The notes under the pieces: generated by a model
Database searches by the model: none
Seen by the model: only the letters and a program-made list of their open reading frames with translations
What the model was told of the DNA's origin: nothing
Made by a program: the position numbers and the translations under genes
From: Diphasiastrum complanatum
Lineage: Eukaryota > Streptophyta > Lycopodiopsida > Lycopodiales > Lycopodiaceae
Reading direction: 5' to 3'
Length of the DNA stretch: 64,000 bases
Assembly (NCBI GenBank): GCA_029204225.1
Contig: CM055107.1
Coordinates: 28,421,410-28,485,409 of the forward strand
Shown here: in pieces, positions 23,401 through 36,600 of the stretch
Layout of the letters: each line of letters opens with the position of its first letter
Numbering within the stretch: position 1 is the stretch's first letter

Positions 23401-26400
23401 TATATATATATCATAGTGTCCCTTGGTACTGCTGGTATGGTACCGCCCTGGGATCCGCGGTACCATAACAGTGGTACCGCCGGTACGGTACCGCCCTGGG
23501 ATCCATGGTACCAGGGCGGTACCATAATATAAAAAAAAAAAAAAAAATTCCCATGTTATTTTTGTAAAAAAGAAATTTTTTTTTTTTTTTTTTGGTACCG
23601 ACGACCGATATGGTCCCGCGGTACCGGGATCCGCGGGACCTATGATATATATATATATATATATATATCATAGGTCCCACGATACTGGGTCCCGCGGATC
23701 CCGGTACCGCGGGGCCATACTAGTACCGCGGTACCATGTTGGTACCGCGCCACAATATAATATATTATTTAGTATTTAATATTTTTTAAAATTTTTTTAC
23801 CTAAACCTACCTGCCCCCCTCGCATTTCATCTCAAATTTTTTTGCGCCCTCCTCCGCCTTGCCATCGCTGTTGTTTTTGCCTACCTGCCTTCTGATTCCT
23901 TGCGTCGCCCTTCGGCCCGCAACGCCTTGCCTTGCATCTGACTTGCTTCGCCCTGCCTTCGCCCATTTTCAGCGTCTCTCCAACAGTGAACCCTACTATT
24001 TTTTTTCCAGCAAACCATCCCTCATTTCATCTGCAATGGTGCAATCCGACCTTTCCGGTCTGTGGGACGAGGTAGACATTGTCAGGCGGGTTGCCGACAA
24101 GGCCAACAAGACCGGTCAGAAGATCGTGCGCTGCCGATACTGTCTCGTCGAGTTTGCTGCATCCCTCGCTCGCCTTAAAGGTCATCTGCTCGGTGCACGC
24201 ACGAAAAATGGTGCCACCTTGAATGTTGCCCCTTGTGGCAGCATGACCGTCCTCGACAGGCAACGACTACTGGACACCTACAGGCCACGACTCGTGGCAG
24301 GGGAGAACACCATTTCGGAGGGCATTCTCTGATTTTGCACCGCTCCTTATGTGGCTGACCCAGAGTTGTTGCCTGCTTGGCTGGCACGCACGAGGAGAGG
24401 GAGTGCATCCTCCTCCGGTTCCTTTGCCCCTCAGACAGTTCTGCCTCACGCACCCCCATCTGCTCAGATTCCGGTGGATCCCGTCCCATCGCGTCCGCCA
24501 GTTGCCACTGTGGTTCCACCACCACCCACTGTTGCTCGCACTCCCCTAGTCTACGACTTTCTCATGGACTCTCCGCCACCCGAGCAGGCCCAGGATGCTA
24601 CTGCTGGGGCCTTCGAGGATGTGGAAGAGATCCCTTCTTCCTTCCCTTCCCATCCGGATGACCTCCTCAGCCAGCAGTTTTCGTACCCCATGCCAGATGT
24701 TGCCCCTCCACCAGTGCACCCCACCTATGCTGCTGCACCCATCCCTGCCAGTGCATCCCACTCTCCCCATTCCACGTCTACAGCCGATGCATCCACCAGT
24801 GCCCAGCCTGTCGCGTCATCGTCCATTCCCGTCACAGTTGGTGCACCGTGCTGGAGGTCCACCACCCGTCGCCCACCAGAAAGAGCCCTTGTGTAGTAGA
24901 CCATTTGCGGCGCACATCATCTACACATGGACAGAGAGGCCACACAGGTCGTGGCCAGTCTGATTTACGAGCTGAACCTACCCTTTGCCATCACCGACTC
25001 TGAGCCCTTCAGAAGGGCCTTCCGCCTTGCACAGTCTGTCAGCCCTAGCTGGACAGTCCCTAGTTCAGAGGTTGTCCGCACACACATGCTAAGGGATAGG
25101 GTTGAGTCCTTGTCTAGAGAGATGGAGCCTCTACGTCGGCACTGGGCCACTTATGGTTGCAGCATCATGTCCGATGGCTGGACTGATGTCAGGAGGAGGC
25201 CGATCCTCAACATACTGGTCTCTAGCTGCATAGGCACACAGTTTTTGAGGGCAGTGGATTGTAGCAGGGGGGGGAGAGTCATATCTGCAGAGTTCATGTT
25301 TGATGTCATCAGGTCTTCCATCCTAGCCATAGGCCCACAGCATGTCATCACGGTGGTGTAATAGGTCCTAACACCACAGTAGGGCAAACACTAACTGATC
25401 CACCCAACCTTGCCTACTCCCTGATATAGAGTAAGCCCCTCCTGGCCCAGTGTGAGGACTAGTAGCATGCTACTGCCAAGTGTCGGCCACGTGGCACTAA
25501 CGTGGCCGACTGCACATCAGGACCCAACTGGGGGCCCTATCCTGCTGACAGGGTCCCTAGGCTGTGTTAGGCCCGCCATGGCTATGGACCGTGCTGGGGC
25601 ACACTACTCACATTGTCTTGCCCTGTTGGTCATGTACGCTGGACACGACCCTGACTGTGGTATCTGACCTATCTGTGTTCTCTAGGGTTCGGCACTGGTT
25701 ACGAGCTCGTAACACTCCCTCCCCCTTAAGAACCGTCTTGGTCCTCTAAGACAAAGTCTGGAAAAATCTTGCGAAGGACGCTGCCTCTTTCCCAAGTGGC
25801 ATTCTCAACAGGTTGATCATTCCACTTAACCAGATATTCTCGGTATAGAGTATGACGAGTCTGCGTCTCTCTACTATCAAGAATCTCCTCTGGTTCATGT
25901 GGAGGTTGTTGAGGATCCAATGGGAGAACTAGAACACTGTCCCCTAACAGATTATCTAATCTGGTTAAGGCTTTTCGTAACTGACTTACATGAAAGACTG
26001 GAACAACCTTACTGTTGTGTGGGAGTTCTAGTTCATAGGTGACCTCGCCTAGTCTCCTACTGATGGTAAAGGGACCACAATACCTTGAAGACAACTTAGC
26101 GCACACTCCTGATTTGAGGGTTTTAGAGTCAACTGGGACTCTCAAGTAGACTTTCTCACCAGTGGAGAACTGCACATCCCGTCTGTGTGGATCTGCATAA
26201 TGCCTGGCTCGATCCTGGACTGCCTAATGCTACGCTTGTTTAGGTCCTCTAAAAAGTTTCTGGCTGCTTCAACATTTTCTTGTTTAAACCCTACAGCTGT
26301 GGGTGAGCGTGGCTGAAAACCGTACATCAGCATAAATGGGCTGTATCCCGTAGCTGAATGTTTGGTACTGTTGTAAGCAAACTCTAATATCGAGAGATAC

Positions 26401-29400
26401 TCCTCCCAATTAGTCTGCTTCTTGCTGACGTATGCACGAAGCATATCCTCCAGCACTTGATTTACCCTTTCTGTTTGACCGTCCGTTTGTGGATGGTCGG
26501 TGGTACTCATATTAAGTTCAGTATGGAGATGATGGAATACTGCCCTCCAAAAATTTCCAGTAAACATACTGTCCCGGTCGCTGACTATGCCGGAAGGTAG
26601 ACCGTACAATTTAAATAGCCCGTCTACAAACAACCTCGCTAACTCTGGAGCTCTATAGGTTGTTTTGGTCGGAATAAAACGAGCCATTTTGGTCAGACGG
26701 TCAACTGTGACCCATATAGCATCATTACCCTTTTGGGTTTTAGGCAGGCCTACTATAAAATCCATACAGATACTCTCCCATTTACCAGCTGGTATTTCTA
26801 AGGGATGCAACAACCCTCCTGCCTTTAAACGCTCTGCTTTATTTACTTGACATTTCTGGCAACTGGTTACATACTGGTGGACGTCCTTTTTTATACTGGG
26901 CCAGAAAAATTGCCTACGAAGAAGCTCATAGGTCTTCTGTATGCCTGGGTGTCCCGCACTAGGATTGTCATGACATTCATATAAGACCTGCTGCCTATAA
27001 TCCTCTGAATTGGGGACACATAGTCTATCTCTATAGAGCAAGTACTCATCCTGAATGGAATACTGTTTCCATTTGAATCCTTGAGTCAACTGACCCTCAA
27101 CCCCTGGGGTTTGCTTGGGTAATACAGGCTCAGAATCCTCAACGTCATCTGACGACGTATACTCGGACTCATCATCATCCTCAACGGAAGCTGCCGTATT
27201 CTTGGATGGACTGGCACCAGCCCCGGGAACTGGTTCTGGAGTCTGTAACTGTCTGTTCTGGACTGAGTTCCAGATAATAGAGAAGAATGCATCATGCTGG
27301 CATTTCCCTCTCAAGGACTCGAGTAACTCATTACGAATCTGAGTAAAACTCAGCTCGTTTATCATAGGCATTCTGCTAAGGGCATCTGCTACTGTATTGA
27401 ATTTTCCACGCCTATATCTGATAGACATGTCAAACTCTTGCATCAACTCTGCCCAACGAGCTTTCCGACCTCTAAGCTCAGGTTGATTGCAAAGGTATCT
27501 GAGACTCTCATGGTCTGTCAGGACCTCAAAGTTGGCAACATACAAATAATGCCTCCAAGTCTTAAGGGCATGGACTATAGAAAAGAGTTCCTTTTCATAG
27601 GCACTGTACCTAGTCTGAGCTGGCTCGAGTTTTTTACTCTCGAACGCAACTGGTCGTCCACCCTGAGTTAGCACAGCGCCTACTGCAAAGTCGCTAGCAT
27701 CTGTTTCGACCACAAATGGCTGATTGGGGTCGACGACTTTTAAAACTGGTGCTGTAGCTAAGGCTGTTTTGAGAGCATCAAAGCTCTCTTGCTGTGCGGA
27801 ATCACAAATGAACTCCTTTCCCTTCCCTTAAGGAGATTGGTCATAGGAACTGCTATCCGAGCATATTCCTTGACAAATCGTCTGTAATATCCCGCCAGAC
27901 CAAGAAAGATCTGAAGGTCCAAAATAATCTGAGGTCTCAGCCAACTGAGTATGGCTTTAACCTTATTTGGGCCCATCTTAATCCCATCTGAAGAGATAAT
28001 GTGACCCAAATATGCTACGTCTTCAACGAAGAATTCACACTTGGATTGGTTAGCATAGAGCTTATGCTTTCTGAGCAGTCGAAACACCTTTCTAAGTCGT
28101 TTTAGATGCTCCTTCCTTGTTTTGCTCCCGAGGCATAGGGTATTTATTCTTAATTGTGACTTTATTGAGGGCTCTATAATCTACGCAAAGACGCATAGAC
28201 CCCTCTTTCTTTTTCACCAATAGGACTGGTGAGGCCCATGGTGAACTACTGGTCTAAATTTGGCCTTTCCCAAGATAATCTGTTAACTGTCTAGTTATTT
28301 CTTCATCCTCTGTTCGGCTGACCCGATACGGAGGTTTAGAAACAGGTGCTGTACCTGGTACTAGGTTTATTACATGATCTACCTCTCTGCTAGGTGGTAA
28401 ACCATGTGGCAAATCTTCAGGAAAAACATCTTTAAATTTAGACAATAAAGATTCTAATTTACTGATTTTCTGCTGAATAGAACTGGAAATAGAAACTTCA
28501 GGAATAAACTGAAAGTCACTTAAGAATACCTGATGGTCTTCGTCTCCGATTAGCTGACAGAGCTCTGAACTGCAGACCATAGGACTGTTGGGAACATCAT
28601 GCTCCCCATGCAACTGGATCTCTCGGCCTTTATGCTGAAAGCTGAGGGTGTTCTCCTGATAGTTTCTGTGGAGGGAAGGTCCTAAACTATAGAGCCAATC
28701 TCTCCCTAGAACAATACCTGTTCGATCCAGGTGCATTATCTGAAAGTTTATTTCATCTTGATACCCCTGAATACCAAGATTTAACTTACTTACCATAGTT
28801 TCCCATATTTTTTTATCTTCACCCTTAGCTAATGAAACTATGTACCTATGCTGACTAGGTACTTCTTGTAGTTTAAGCTTTTTAAACAGGGTGTAGTTGA
28901 TGAAATTATGCGTTGCCCCATCATCAACCATAACTCTTACTGACTAGTTACCAACTTTCCCATGCACACGTACTAGGTCATGCGGCCCAAAGCTGAAAGG
29001 TCTCGCTAGCATTGCAGAGGTCAGCTGGCAACAGTGTTCATGATCTTCATGATACACTTTGATCTCGGAAGCTGCCGAGTCACTGGGAAAACATATAGTC
29101 TGAACAAGATGAACTTGTTTTTTATCTTTCTTATCTTTTTTAGTGAAAGGCCCCTTGGGACACTGTCTGACTGTGTGTCCCTTGCCCATACACACAAAGC
29201 ACAAACGTTCTTGTTTGGCTTTCTCAAAATCATCTGGTTTTAAGGGCTGTACGAGTGAAGGGCGTTTCTGAGGAGCTTTACTTTTAAATTTATCTTCTTT
29301 CTTTCTTTTTAAAGATTTCTTTTTAAATTGAAAGTCTTTCTGAGGAGGCTGCTCAGAAAGTGGTTGTTGTCTCGCTCTCTTCCTACCCACTGAATCATCA

Positions 29401-32400
29401 TAGATTTGAGCATATCTGAGAGCTTGCTCAAGGGTAGTAGGCGAGTTTCTCTGGACCTCTACTTTATATTCATCTTTGAGGCCACGGACAAATCCCCTGA
29501 TTTTCTGATAGTCATCCATATTTTTAATCTTTAAAATTGCTTCTCGACACTGCGAGATATATTGGATGAGGGATTTATCCATTACTGTTCTTTCCCAGGC
29601 TTCCCAGGCTCTATCCAGTTCATTTTCTGCTAGAAATTCTCTTAAAAAAGGTTCTTCAAAAGCTTTCCATGACCGGGGCGTCTGCCCAATCTCCTGGAGA
29701 TTAGGCCATAGGCCCTAAGGAAAGACTGGCCTCAATAGCTTGCAAATGGTCAGGGGTCTGTTTAAGAGCATGAATGTTCTTCCATTTCCTGAGGAAGGTT
29801 TGTAGAATATATGCATTTCTATCCTTCTCTTCCCCATTAAAAGTAGGAGGTTTTAAGTCTTTAAAAACACTGGGGTGAGACCGTAAAGTCTCACCCGTAA
29901 CTGATGGAAGTGAAGAAGGGGATAACTGAGAAGTGGAGAAAAGGCTTCCTTTCGCGGAACTCAAAATCAAGTTTTTGAGTTCAGCGAACGAGTCGTCCAC
30001 ACTGGACTTGAAATTGGCTAATGCCAACTTCAGTTCATCTACTTCTGTTACCAATTGGAGAAACTGCTCCTTGGTAACCAGTTCGTCAAGTTCTTCGGCG
30101 AACTGTTCCTGTTCTTCCACTTCCATGGGTTCCTTCCCTTTTCTGTAAGCCAAGGCTTCTGTTTCAAGTTCGTCGAAGCCTCTCTCCTGGGGTTGATCAG
30201 GTCCCTGAGGAGTGGTCATTTTCGGAACTGAAAGAGAGGTACCTTAACTTCTGATGAAAAAAGTCAAAAAGACTAATTTACAACTATACAAGGTAAGGGA
30301 AAGATGACTTAGCTGTTTCTGAGCTGTTTCTGAGGACTGTACTTCCAAAGAAATTACGAAGAGGAACCCTCTCAGCTCTTTTACCCAAGATTTCAGACCT
30401 GCTGTCCCGGAAAATCCCAGCTTGAAGCTTCAAAACGGCGTCAAAATTTCCGGTTCCTTGAGTATAGTAGCTCGTTGATCTGATTGCTTCTGAAATGGTT
30501 TCCAAAAATCAGATTTGAAGCCAAGATTCACTTCTGAATTCTGAAAATTTCAGAACACTGTACTCGCTGTCTGGCTGAGGTCCAATTTCTCAGAAAACTT
30601 TGGTTTGAGGCCCCAAAAATGCAAATACTTTGTAACTTTGGTACTCCTCTACCCTCGCTGACTGGACAGCTATTTGATGGCTCCAAAAACTTCTGATTTA
30701 AGGCTCAAAGCCCGCTTGCTTCTCTGATTTAGCTTCAGATAGTAGGTCGCTGATCTGAGGGCTTCTATAGGTGCCCAACTTCAGATGTCTGAGCTTCAAT
30801 TTGAAGGATGAAGCCTACAATCAGCTCGCGATGGTCTTCTCAGACCCTGCCTACCTTCCTCTGTCCAAAACCCACTCAACAATTTCAGTTTGGCACTTGA
30901 AAATCGAGATTTCTGCACTCTTCTGACAGCGCTGGTTCTGGCCCTTACTTCTGATTTCTATTTCCTTTGAAATCTGAGAATTACCCTCTGAAAACGAAGG
31001 ATAAATAGCTGTTTTCTACAGCGATGGATCTGTCTCAGAAATCTAACTCATATTTCCACTTAAAGGAAGATGATTCAATGGAGATTTTCACAGTAGAAAG
31101 CTACTCCTCCAGCGCTGGATCTGTCTCTCCTATTTACCAAATTTTTTCGAGATTCCGAGCAGTCTCTCTACTTTCTCTCTGCTACTACTTAGCTCCCAAA
31201 GATGGAGATGGCTCTGATACCAGTGTAATAGGTCCTAACACCACAGTAGGGAAAACACTAACTGATCCACCCAACCTTGGCTACTCCCTGATATAGAGTA
31301 AGCCCCTCCTAGCCCAGTGTGAGGACTGGTAGCATGCTACTGCCAAGTGTCGGCCACGTGGCACTGACGTGGCCGACTGCACGTCGGGACCCAACTGGGG
31401 GCCCTATCCTGCTGACAGGGTCCCTAGGCTGTGTTAGGCCCGCCATGGCTATGGACCGTGCTGGGGCACACTACTCACACTGTCTTGCCCTGTTGGTCAT
31501 GTACGCTGGACACGACCCTGACTGTGGTATCTGACCTATCTATGTTCTCTAGGGTTCGGCACTGGTTACGAGCTTGTAACAGGTGGTGACGGCATATGCC
31601 ACGAATTGCATTCAGATGGGTGTACTGCTAGAGGCCGAGTTCCCTCATATTGTTCATACCCCCTGTGCAGCGCACGGCATAGACCTTCTGATGGGGGACA
31701 TAGGAGCACTTCCCTGGGTTAGAGCCATCGTCCGGGAGGCCCTCTTCCTGGTGACTTTGTCACCAGAAAGAGGCGTATTCTTGCCATGTTCCGGGTGTTC
31801 ACCCATTTGGACCTCCGTAAGCCAGCCCCCACACGCTTTGCATTCGACTTGGTGGTCATCGACCGTTTGATCAGGTGCAAGGCCCAGCTTCTACAAATGG
31901 TTGCCAGTGATCTTTGGTGTGCCAGTACGTTTCCGCGCACTGAGGATGGGGAGCACTTTTCTTCCAAGGTGAGGGGAGACCAGTTCTGGAGGGATGCACA
32001 GACATTGTCAGGACTACTTCGACCACTCTACATTGTGCTCCGCATGGCTGACAGCGAGGGGTCGACACTTGGACTGGTGTATGAGCTCATGGACCGGATT
32101 GGATAGTTCCTGCAGCTGCCCATCTTGCAGCCAGAGAGGTAAGCGGTACAGTGTTGTAATTGTTCTTTAACTTTTCAATGGTTGCTAGTTTGTTTTTTTG
32201 TCAGTGTTAAGTTTTTTCGTAATGCCCTAAACCACATGCCTCTCACATGCAGGATGACAGAGCTGAAGTTCATATGGGAGACGCGGTGGAACTACTTCCA
32301 CAGGAGTATCCACAGCATTGCACACATGCTGCAACCCCTCTTCCTCTCTCCGACACAGATCGCAGACAGGGAACTCGAGGCCGATTGGCTTCAGTACATT

Positions 32401-33597
32401 CACAGGGTGGGTCCACACATAGGTTTGGATCCTATCAGGCTCATGGAGGAGCTCGCTGCATTTCGTTTCGGCATGGGCGCGTTCGGTCACCCGGCTGCTC
32501 AGGATCCAGAGAGGAGGCAGCTCCCCATTACCTGGTGGACCATGTTTGGCAGCACCTATCTGTCCATACAGCGTCTTGCACTGAAGGTCCTTTCACAGGT
32601 ATGCATCTCATCTCATCCTCCCTTGCTGTGTTTCGTTGACGTTCCACCCGTGCACGTGTGCTAAACCATTTCATTGCATGTACCACAGGACTGCGCTGCC
32701 TCCGTGTGTGAGCGTAATTGGAGCACATGGGCACTCATTCACACGAGGAGAAGGAACAGGCTGTCAGTGAGTCAGTTGGAGCGGTTGGTGTTTTGTAGCA
32801 CCAACGCACGTCTCGCCAGGAGACTGCCGACCATTACGAGCGCATTGCAGGTGAAAAGCTATTCTCCCATTGCATGTTGGTTGACGTCTCACTAAAATGT
32901 AGGTTTCAATCTTTGATCAAGTTGTTTTCCAGACACGCTCAATTTTGGTCTTGCAGACGAAGATATCAAATTTGGAGCGCCAGGTCGACTTGCCTACGGA
33001 CAGCACACATCCCATACCTGTAGATGACCTGGGCACACAGTTGATGGCAGAGAGAGAGAGGGAGCTTGCCGAGATGAGAGAGAGAGAGAGTGCCTCTTGC
33101 TTCCGATGCCTTTCGTTGTGCCTTCGGACATCTTCCTCGAGCTTCCTCCTGGCTTCGCCCTCAGGCCTTGGTGGTATGCGCTCTGCCATCTCACGACACC
33201 CTGTTTCTCGAACTGGCTCTCACTAGCTCTCACAATGCCCCCCCCCCCTGTGTTGGTCTCCCATTGGACCCATGGTCTACTCACCCACAGTGCCCATGTG
33301 CTTCTGTACTTGCCCCCATGTGATGCTACCCCCCTGTGTTGGACCCATGGTCTGCTCACCCGCAGTGCCCATGTGCCACTGCACCAGTCCCCTACATCAT
33401 GTACTGTACCCTCTTTTTTTACACCCAGAACCCCTTTTTTTTACTTTTTTTTGTCCTTTTTTGGTAGTTAATATGCAAAAAAAATTATTAAGAAAACAAA
33501 AATATTAAAAATGGTACCGCCCTGGTACCGCGGGTCTGAGGGCGGTACCATACCGGCGGTATCACTGATATGGTACCAGCGGTACCACGGGGTACTA

Positions 33598-33657
<60 letters not shown>

Positions 33658-36600
33658 TAGTGGCACGTGGTACCGCCCATAGTACCCCGTGGTACCGCTG
33701 GTATGGTACCGCCGGTACGGTACCGCCCTAGGATCCGCGGTACCAGGGCGGTACCATAATATAATAAAAAAAAAAACAAAAAAATCTCCCATGTTATTGT
33801 CGCAAAAAAAAAATTTTTTTTTTTTTTTTTGATATCGCCGACCGATATGGTACCGCGGTACCATATATGGGGATCCGCGGGACCTGGTACCGCGGGACCC
33901 ATGGTACCGCCATTATGGTGCCGCCCAAAAATCCGCGGTACCAGGGCGGCACCATTTTTTAATATTTAAAAAAAAATTAAAAAAAAAAAAAAATTAGTGG
34001 GCAATATGGATATCAGCTTGAAGCTCTTGACGAGAGCAGTGCATTTATGCAGGTTGCCGCTACAAAATCTGTTAGACAACTAAATAATGCACCTCTCAGT
34101 TTAGTAGTCACTAGTTAACCGTGAGCTCAGATCTGTAAGGCCCCCGTTATGAGGAGAAGCCATTACTGAGCACGGTTATTGGTATAGGGTCTACTGTGAG
34201 ACCATGATGGTTATGAGATGGCTAGATTACAGTTTCTATATAGCAGCAAGTCTTGGGGGAGGGGGGTGGTAGCCCCCCGGCGGGGGATTTGGGGGTCAGA
34301 GCCCCCCAACGACGGGGTCCAGGGTACGATGGAGCCCCCGACGGTACGACCTCTTCATGATTTGGCCTTCCGACTCCCTGAGCGAAAACACACTTTTTGG
34401 TGTTTTGCATCCCCTTGGTCCTTTGGCTGTTCGCTCTCGTCAGAACCGGCAACCTGCATAAATGCACTGCTCTCGTCAACAGCTTCAAGCTGATACCCAT
34501 ATTGCCCACTCAATTTTATTTTATTTTTAAAAAAAAAAAAATTTAAAAAAAAATATTATATATTATGGTGGCGCAGATCAGTATGGATCCGCGATACCAG
34601 TATGGATCCGCGGTACCGGGATCTGCGGATCCTGGTACCGCTGGATCTATGATATATATACATATATCAATGTTATGTGTAGGATAGTACTCATATATGA
34701 GTATACACTTTTTAAAGCTCACTGAAGTTATCAATCAGACAAAATAATGGAGTAAGGTGAATGAATGAAAATGACTTATTTTTCCTATATGAACATATCA
34801 AGACGAAACTTAACTATGTCAGGCAAGAACAGAGGCATTTTCCTAAAGTGAGATCAACATCTTCTAAACATAACGGTAGACAGCTTTCAGGCCACATAAG
34901 CTGACCACTACAGATCACCAAAAGCTGGCATGGATCAGAAAACAAAGAAGCCTAATAAGTATATGGACTCTATTATGGAGCATAGAGCATGAAAAACGAA
35001 AATATTATAACATGCTGCATAGTGAAATTTACGGACTGATGGTAGAAAAAGATTGGTACTATAATCCAGTATAACTTTCCAATCATCAACTGCCTTATTA
35101 CCTGGATTGGAGTTCCAGTTAGGAGAAGCCTGTGATTACTTTGATAGTGTTTCAACTCGGCATTAAGTTTGCAGGATGCATTCTTGATTCGGTGACCTTC
35201 ATCAATTATAATATAATGCCAAATAATTTTGCTTAGTTTTGGCCTGTCGTGCTTGTTCATCAGGTACTCATATGTTGTGATAAGCATATTGAACTGCTGT
35301 TGGGCTATGTTTTCCCTGTAATGGAGCAGAAAAGAAGAGAGAGAAAAAGAATAGCTTTCAGACATCATAATACCAAACTGTATATCCTTCTAAGATGCAA
35401 GAGAGGAGAGGAAAGAGGAATGGTGTAGAAAAACATAGTTCTATTATTTCATAAAGAAGTTCTGGGCAGAAAGGAAAATAATGCCAGGAAAGCTCACTTG
35501 AATATGCGACGTCGCTCATCTGGTGAACCAGTATAAGCCAATTTGATAATGCTCGGAGCCCACCTGTTGACTTCGGATATCCAGTTCGACAATACAGAAG
35601 AAGGCACAACTACTAGAAAAGGGCCTCTGTCATTTTTCCTCTCAATCAAATAGCATATCAAAGAAATTACCTGGAGAAAGAATATGTCAAGTTTTAATAG
35701 TGCCATATGTATGCTGAAAATGATAAACACGATCAACAGCATGATGGTACACAGCAATCACTTTCTTCACATGCAGCTATATTGTTAGGTCAGTCCAATA
35801 CAAACAGAAGACATGCTTACTTGAACAGTCTTCCCAAGACCCATTTCATCCGCAAGTATGCCATTGAGATGATTATTATACAGTGACACCATCCACCGCA
35901 GGCCATTCATCTGGTATCTGTAGTATGAAAAAGCGCAAACGTGTTGGTAATGCTCTGAAGATGCATCTTCAACCAAGTGACTCGATTACTATAGGCTTAA
36001 GCTTACTTGGAAGTTGGAACATAGATTCCAAAGTTTAAGATCAACTTACTCGCGCAATTTTCCACCTTGTAGACTACAGGGTTGCTCTTGAATAGTCTCC
36101 TTGACACTGCAGGCATGTTTTCATATCACAACAGTTCACTAAAAACTAACCTCATGAAAAGAGTACCTAGCTAAAGGTTTGACAATTGAGGAGCTTATCA
36201 CATTGAGATACTGAATTAGTTACAAAAAGTTCCCTTCACTTAATCGGGGACACTTTGTTTTTCAGCACAACTAGCAAACTAGTCTTTTTTAAGAGCAATT
36301 ATACCTGTGTGCCAACAGGTAATACTTTTCATTGCTTTCCAAATAGTGCTGCACAAACGAGACATTTAAATTACACTTTATGAAACAAGATTTGAACTTG
36401 CATTGTAGGATTCCACTTTGAATCATAAACAAAATGAAGTGATTTACATACCTGTGCTTCGTCTTTTCCAATTGCAACTAGGCTTTCATGGTGTTCACTA
36501 TAACCATTGCAGTCTTCTGTCTCATTATCCCGTTTTGCTAGAACCTTTTGCTGCCGCAGCTTTGACCCCAGTTTCTCCAGATAAGCTTCTGTTTCCTTTA

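Larger units (their letters stand above)
25357..31581 (-). mobile_element. Ty3/gypsy retrotransposon with chromodomain (chromovirus type), defective
   Basis: Two 358-bp LTRs (TGTAATAGG ... GTAACA) bracket a minus-strand gag-pol. The insertion is flanked by a 5-bp duplication GGTGG (25352-25356 and 31582-31586); hAT copy A has the empty site with one GGTGG. By eye the LTRs differ at about 10 of 358 positions, mostly transitions. Primer site and polypurine tract are present. The order protease-RT-RNase H-integrase-chromodomain is that of chromoviruses. Several frameshifts, an in-frame stop and a deletion of the RT active site make it non-autonomous. Confidence 0.93.
24036..33090 (+). pseudogene. 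hAT transposase, copy B, interrupted by a retrotransposon
   Basis: Start ATG at 24036-24038. BED finger near 24120-24190; TGA at 24330-24332 where copy A reads Arg; TAG-TAG at 24894-24899 where copy A reads Gln-Gln; SDGWTD near 25172; split at 25356/31587 by the gypsy insertion; catalytic region resumes at ATNCIQMG (31597). A one-base loss in a T run near 31756 shifts frame, and TAG at 32104-32106 replaces Gln. [13 protein letters not shown] exon near 32253-32599, intron, dimerisation exon near 32690-32850, then the [10 protein letters not shown] helix. It keeps the 47-codon segment (residues around [15 protein letters not shown]) missing from copy A. Confidence 0.85.
23669..33599 (+). mobile_element. 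hAT-type DNA transposon, copy B (inverted relative of A, with nested gypsy element)
   Basis: Begins CATAGGTCCC and ends GGGGTACTATG next to (TA)n. The 5' leader, BED region, catalytic region, introns and dimerisation exon are colinear with copy A in opposite orientation. A 6225-bp gypsy element is inserted at 25357-31581. Without it the hAT is about 3.7 kb, shorter than A. The C-terminal tail and most of the accessory ORF are deleted: the transposase helix ending MRERE at about 33090 is fused directly to the inverted start of the accessory ORF. Confidence 0.85.

Noticed and set aside
22118-24963. Overlapping Pro/His-rich frames on both strands in the two hAT copies
   Set aside because: GC-rich, Pro-rich linker sequence keeps several frames open; only the BED-to-DUF659 frame has domains.
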